A stretch of 8,199 bases of DNA from JAGMDK01 sp023128695 (GTDB lineage: Bacteria > Planctomycetota > Phycisphaerae > UBA1845 > Fen-1342), in the NCBI GenBank assembly GCA_030628805.1, contig DAOVQG010000214.1:1-8199 (forward strand), in the 5' to 3' direction. Positions within the stretch are counted from its first letter, which is position 1. The number at the start of each line of letters is the position of its first letter. A program made the position numbers and the translations under genes. The notes under the pieces were generated by a model. The model worked only from the letters and a program-made list of their open reading frames with translations, ran no database searches and was not told the origin of the DNA. Positions 4,911 through 8,199 of this stretch are shown piece by piece.

Positions 4911-7511
4911 TCAACGCTTGGCGGCCGCCCGGGGGGGACGCTTGGATGAGCGCCCGGCGGCAAGCTTGGCTGGTCGGGGCGACGCTGTTCGGCGGCTGCT
5001 CCTACCGCCCGCTTCCGTTTTGGTTCGCCGTGTCTTACGCTTGACTTTTGGTGCTGCTCGCCCAGTGGACTTGCGTGTCTTCGGCAGTGAGAGAGCCGCC
5101 GCCAGCACATCTTCAATCCGTTCCACAAAGACGAACCGCATCTCCTCCAGAACATCCTCGGGCACTTCTTGTAAATCCGGCTCATTGCGGGCCGGGAGGA
5201 CGACGGTCTTGATCCCGGCCCGGTGCGCCGCCAGCACCTTCGCCTTGACCCCGCCGATGGGCAGCACCCGTCCGCGGAGCGTAATTTCTCCGGTCATCGC
5301 CACATGGGGATCGGCCGCCTGTCCCGACAGCAGCGAGACCAATGCGGTCAGCATTGCGACCCCGGCCGAGGGGCCGTCCTTTGGGATTCCGCCGGCCGGC
5401 ACATGGATGTGGAGGTCGATTTTTTTGATCGACGAGAGCGGGATTTTCCAGTCCCGGGCGCGCGACCGCAGCAGCGACAGGGCCGCCTGGGCCGACTCGC
5501 GCATCACGTCCCCGATCTGCCCGGTGAGCGTGAAGGCTCCGCTGCCCGGCATTTGGGCCGCTTCGATGAAGATGATATCGCCGCCGACGGGCGTGTATGC
5601 CAAGCCGGTCACCACGCCGGGGATGGGCTGGCGCAGGGCATGTTCAAGCTCGAACTTGGGCTGGCCCAGATATTCCTCGAGGTCGTCCAGTTTGATTGTC
5701 CGACGGATCTTTTCGTCGCGGGCCACTTTCGCGGCGACGCCGCGGAGCACCGTGCCGATGCTGCGCTCCAGGTTGCGCACTCCCGCCTCACGCGTGTACG
5801 ACTCGATCACGGCGCGGAGGGCGTCATCCGAGAACTTGATCTTCCGATTGCCCAACCCATTTTCTTCGAGTTGCCGCTGCACGAGGTAGCGCTTCGCGAT
5901 CTCAAGCTTTTCGGCGTTGGTATAGCCGCTCAGCTCGATGACTTCCATCCGGTCGCGCAGCGCGGGCGCGACCGGGTCCATCTGGTTGGCCGTTCCGATG
6001 AACAGCACCTTTGAGAGGTCGAACGGGACGCCGAGGTAGTGGTCCGTGAAGTTGTGGTTTTGCTGCGGGTCGAGCACTTCGAGCAGCCCGGAAGCCGGGT
6101 CCCCCCGAAAATCGGCCCCCACCTTGTCGAGCTCGTCGAGCATCATGAGAGGGTTGCACGAGTCGGCCTTGCGAATCTCCTGGATGATCCGGCCGGGGAT
6201 GGCGCCGATGTAGGTCCGCCGATGCCCGCGGATGTCCGCCTCGTCGCGCACGCCCCCGAGCGAAATGCGGATGAATTTGCGTTCGAGCGCCCGGGCGATG
6301 CTCTGGCCGAGCGATGTCTTGCCCACGCCCGGCGGCCCCACGAAGCATAGAATCGGGCCCTTCCCGTCCGGCTTCAGCTTGCGGACCGCGAGGTATTCCA
6401 GAATCCGCCGCTTGATCTTCTTGAGCCCGTAGTGATCGGCTTCGAGAATCTCTTCGGCGCGTTTGAGGTCGAGGTTGTCGGTCGTCTGGCGCTGCCAGGG
6501 CATTTGGCAAAGCCAGTCGAGGTAATCGCGGATGACGCCGTTCTCGGGTGAGGCCGGGGAAATGCGTTCGAGCCGGCGGAACTCGCGCTCAGCTTCCTTG
6601 AGCACGGGCTCGGGCATTTGGGCTTCGTCGATCTGCTGGCGGAGATCCTCCAGTTCGGCGGTCCGGCTGTCGGTTTCGCCGAGCTCCTTCTGAATCGCCT
6701 TGAGCTGCTGTTGCAGGTAATACTCGCGTTGCGACTTGTCGATCTGCGAACGGACGTCGGTCTGGATTTTGTGCGAGAGCTGGAGCACCTCGAGTTGGTT
6801 GTTCAGCGTCGCGTTGACCTTGCGTAGCCGGTCGACGATGTCAAACGTCTCCAGTAATTCCTGTTTCTGCGGCACGCCGAGCGAGAGGTTGGCGGCGAGG
6901 AAATCCGCCAGCGGTCCGGGCTGCTCGATGTTGTCGAGCACCAGGCGGGCCTCGTCGGGGACGTTCGGGCTCAGCTCGATCACCTGCTCGGCGGTCTGGC
7001 GGGCACTGTGGGCGAGGGCGTTGATTTCGAGCGTGTCCGGGGTTTCGTCTTCGTGGGCATTGACGACGGCCCGCCAATAGGGGTCGGTGCTCACCAGGTC
7101 TTCGAGCCCCACCCGGACCAGTCCGTGCACCAACAGGCTGTTGCTCCCGTCGGGCATACGCAGCAGCTTGAGCACGTTGGCGGCCGTCCCGATGCGGTAG
7201 ATGTCGTCGAGCCCGGGGTCCTCCACGTCGGAACGGCGCTGCGTGCAGATCGCCAGCAGCTTGTTCCCCGCCAGCACGGCGTCGATCAGCCGCTTGGACT
7301 TCTCCCGCCCGATCGTCAGCGGTACCACCGTCCCCGGGAACACCACCACCTCACGGATCGGCAGCACCGGCAGCTCACGCGGGATCGCGGGCTTTTGGAC
7401 TACCGCTTCGCCGCCGGGCGACTGGCCGGGCTCCGGCGGCTGGGCCGCGGGATCCTCTTTCCCGTCCGGCTGAGGAGCCTTCAGGTCGTGGTCTTCGGGA
7501 GTGTGATCCAT
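4911..7511 (-). CDS. lon: ATP-dependent protease Lon (LonA type) with basic C-terminal tail
   Basis: A cytosolic homo-oligomeric AAA+ serine protease that unfolds and degrades damaged and regulatory proteins. Its 866 residues exceed the E. coli enzyme (784). Residues 1-45 form a Pro/Asp/Glu-rich extension. The Lon N domain starts at LPVLPIREVVVFPG (47-60) and continues through a coiled-coil-like region (about 220-315). The AAA+ module carries Walker A GPPGVGKT (392-399) and Walker B LMMLDELDK (455-463). The protease domain has Ser715 in PKDGPSAG and Lys758 in GGVKAK, spaced 43 residues apart as in E. coli Lon (Ser679/Lys722). Residues 811-866 are an unusual tail with 22 Lys/Arg and one acidic residue. 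ATG 7511 has GAGGA upstream and overlaps the end of hsp20 by 31 nt, suggesting coupled translation. All key residues are present. Confidence 0.97.
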   Translation of the reverse strand: MDHTPEDHDLKAPQPDGKEDPAAQPPEPGQSPGGEAVVQKPAIPRELPVLPIREVVVFPGTVVPLTIGREKSKRLIDAVLAGNKLLAICTQRRSDVEDPGLDDIYRIGTAANVLKLLRMPDGSNSLLVHGLVRVGLEDLVSTDPYWRAVVNAHEDETPDTLEINALAHSARQTAEQVIELSPNVPDEARLVLDNIEQPGPLADFLAANLSLGVPQKQELLETFDIVDRLRKVNATLNNQLEVLQLSHKIQTDVRSQIDKSQREYYLQQQLKAIQKELGETDSRTAELEDLRQQIDEAQMPEPVLKEAEREFRRLERISPASPENGVIRDYLDWLCQMPWQRQTTDNLDLKRAEEILEADHYGLKKIKRRILEYLAVRKLKPDGKGPILCFVGPPGVGKTSLGQSIARALERKFIRISLGGVRDEADIRGHRRTYIGAIPGRIIQEIRKADSCNPLMMLDELDKVGADFRGDPASGLLEVLDPQQNHNFTDHYLGVPFDLSKVLFIGTANQMDPVAPALRDRMEVIELSGYTNAEKLEIAKRYLVQRQLEENGLGNRKIKFSDDALRAVIESYTREAGVRNLERSIGTVLRGVAAKVARDEKIRRTIKLDDLEEYLGQPKFELEHALRQPIPGVVTGLAYTPVGGDIIFIEAAQMPGSGAFTLTGQIGDVMRESAQAALSLLRSRARDWKIPLSSIKKIDLHIHVPAGGIPKDGPSAGVAMLTALVSLLSGQAADPHVAMTGEITLRGRVLPIGGVKAKVLAAHRAGIKTVVLPARNEPDLQEVPEDVLEEMRFVFVERIEDVLAAALSLPKTRKSTGRAAPKVKRKTRRTKTEAGGRSSRRTASPRPAKLAAGRSSKRPPRAAAKR

Positions 7512-7903
7512 AGGAATCCTCGGTCGTAGGTTATCTCGGCGGCGCCGACGTCCACCGGGTCCGGCAGGTCAATCTCGCGCGCGAACGCGCCTTCGTCGAT
7601 CTCCATCGCTTCCACACTGAACGGCGAATCCAGCCCCGGGGCGTAGGGCCGGCCGCGCTGGCCCGTAATGCGCACGTGGGTCGCGTCCAGGCATTCCACT
7701 CTGAGGGCATTCGGTTCCAGGCCGGCCATTTCGACGCACAGGTGCAGCGCCGCGCGGCTTTCATACAGATTCACGCGCGGCTGCCAGGTGCCGGAGACGC
7801 GGTATTCAACAAAGATGCGGGTGCGCATTTCGTCCATGATGTCATGGATCTTGCGCGACCACTCTTCCATCCTTTCGTGTGAGCCGAACTTTCTGAAGGA
7901 CAT
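7481..7903 (-). CDS. Hsp20/alpha-crystallin small heat-shock protein
   Basis: An ATP-independent cytoplasmic holdase that binds unfolding proteins. The 140-residue product has a short charged N-terminal arm (1-38), then an alpha-crystallin domain from about WQPRVNLYES (40-49) through LHLCVEMAGLEPNALRVEC (53-71) and HVRITGQR (76-83) to the family's G-x-L-x-I-x-LPK signature, here GFLWITLPK (129-137). The protein stops three residues later, so the C-terminal I-x-I/V anchor used in oligomer assembly is absent. The start at 7903 has only a weak GGTGA ribosome site; Met12 is a possible alternative. Its 3' end overlaps the start of lon, so holdase and protease are probably made from one mRNA. A palindromic control site lies at 7964-7980. 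Confidence 0.9.
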   Translation of the reverse strand: MSFRKFGSHERMEEWSRKIHDIMDEMRTRIFVEYRVSGTWQPRVNLYESRAALHLCVEMAGLEPNALRVECLDATHVRITGQRGRPYAPGLDSPFSVEAMEIDEGAFAREIDLPDPVDVGAAEITYDRGFLWITLPKTTT

Positions 7904-7963
7904 GTTCTGTCACCGTTACTGGTCTCGTGCCGCCGTCCCGGCCGGCCGGGAACATACGCGGAG

Positions 7964-7980
7964 GTTATTGTACCAATAAC
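7964..7980 (-). promoter_or_regulatory. Palindrome overlapping a -10-like box upstream of hsp20-lon
   Basis: GTTATTG-TAC-CAATAAC is a perfect 7-bp inverted repeat with 3-nt centre. On the minus strand it includes TACAAT (complement of 7967-7972), 5 of 6 to the sigma-70 -10 box. No good -35 hexamer lies 16-18 nt upstream, which suits an activated or alternative-sigma promoter, or a repressor operator covering the -10. Transcription would start near 7960, leaving about 57 nt of leader. It is not the CIRCE (HrcA) sequence. Confidence 0.4.
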
Positions 7981-8006
7981 TGGTGGTGCGAACTCAGGAA
8001 AAGTAG

Positions 8007-8028
8007 CGGCCGGGCTCCGTACCGGCCG
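8007..8028. repeat. GC hairpin, 7-bp stem
   Basis: CGGCCGG (8007-8013) and CCGGCCG (8022-8028) pair around an 8-nt loop. On the minus strand it is followed within four bases by TTTT, so it could end transcription coming from a gene to the right of the window, before the hsp20 promoter. The T-run is short, so this is tentative. Confidence 0.35.
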
Positions 8029-8199
8029 TCGGGAGCCTTGTTCCGTAGCGGCGCTAGCAGTCTGTCGGACTTAGGATCCGCTTTTCCGACGAGCCGATCC
8101 GTCTCCGCTCGCACGGAATCGTCCAACTGGTGAGCGCAGGTGGTTTGATGATCGGAGCTCGGCGGCGACTTGTCGTTTGGGATGGGATTGGGGCCAAGA
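8029..8199. other. Right edge, no gene recognised
   Basis: No convincing reading frame starts or ends here. CTAGCAGTCTGTC at 8054-8066 resembles the tips of elements A and B (CTAG, three bases, then TCTG and C) and may be an end of a related repeat whose partner lies outside. GTCGGA (8064-8069) and TCCGAC (8085-8090) form a weak stem. The last 60 bases may lead into a neighbouring gene. Confidence 0.4.

Noticed and set aside
4879..6014. Long plus-strand reading frames across the 3' half of lon
   Set aside because: They are antisense to the Lon protease coding region, are Arg/Ser-rich, and lack ribosome sites; typical of GC-rich antisense frames.
7904..8006. CIRCE element for the heat-shock genes
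   Set aside because: The TTAGCACTC/GAGTGCTAA pair is absent; only the unrelated palindrome at 7964-7980 is present.

Overview
The window looks like chromosomal DNA from a GC-rich diderm bacterium, most likely a planctomycete or close relative. The grounds are a lipid A-type (LpxL-like) acyltransferase, Shine-Dalgarno-led genes, and structured repeat elements of a kind I associate from memory with planctomycete genomes. The phylum is an inference that I could not test by search. I see no rRNA, tRNA or CRISPR array.

Layout. Positions 1-605 hold no convincing intact gene. They contain a degenerate coding remnant (144-365) and three hairpins. A LpxL/HtrB-type acyltransferase (606-1586, +) lacks the family's catalytic His. 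It converges on a 51-residue secreted mini-protein (1583-1738, -), and the two stop codons share one CTAG. The mini-protein has its own promoter and a stem-loop leader (1758-1842). Next comes a co-directional pair: an acidic, helix-rich cytoplasmic protein of unknown function (1981-2592, +) and the magnesium channel MgtE (2654-3976, +).

On the minus strand is a protein-quality and nucleoid cluster, read right to left: small heat-shock protein Hsp20 (7481-7903), the ATP-dependent protease Lon (4911-7511, overlapping hsp20 by 31 nt) and an HU-like DNA-binding protein (4170-4523) with its own promoter. Hsp20 would hold unfolding proteins, Lon would degrade them, and HU would organise DNA. The order lon then HU recalls the lon-hupB order of Escherichia coli. 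A palindrome overlapping a -10-like box (7964-7980) is the best candidate control site for hsp20-lon.

The most unusual feature is a pair of short non-coding elements flanking the HU gene: A (3977-4161) and B (4737-4900). Their roughly 30-bp ends are related to each other (23/30 and 22/30 identities) and inverted within each element. Their cores differ in sequence but share one plan: 8-bp-stem hairpin units beginning CAC and ending GTG, arranged head to head. Each element lies within about 10 bp of a stop codon. They look like a MITE-like family with fixed ends and interchangeable hairpin cores, possibly also acting as transcription terminators.
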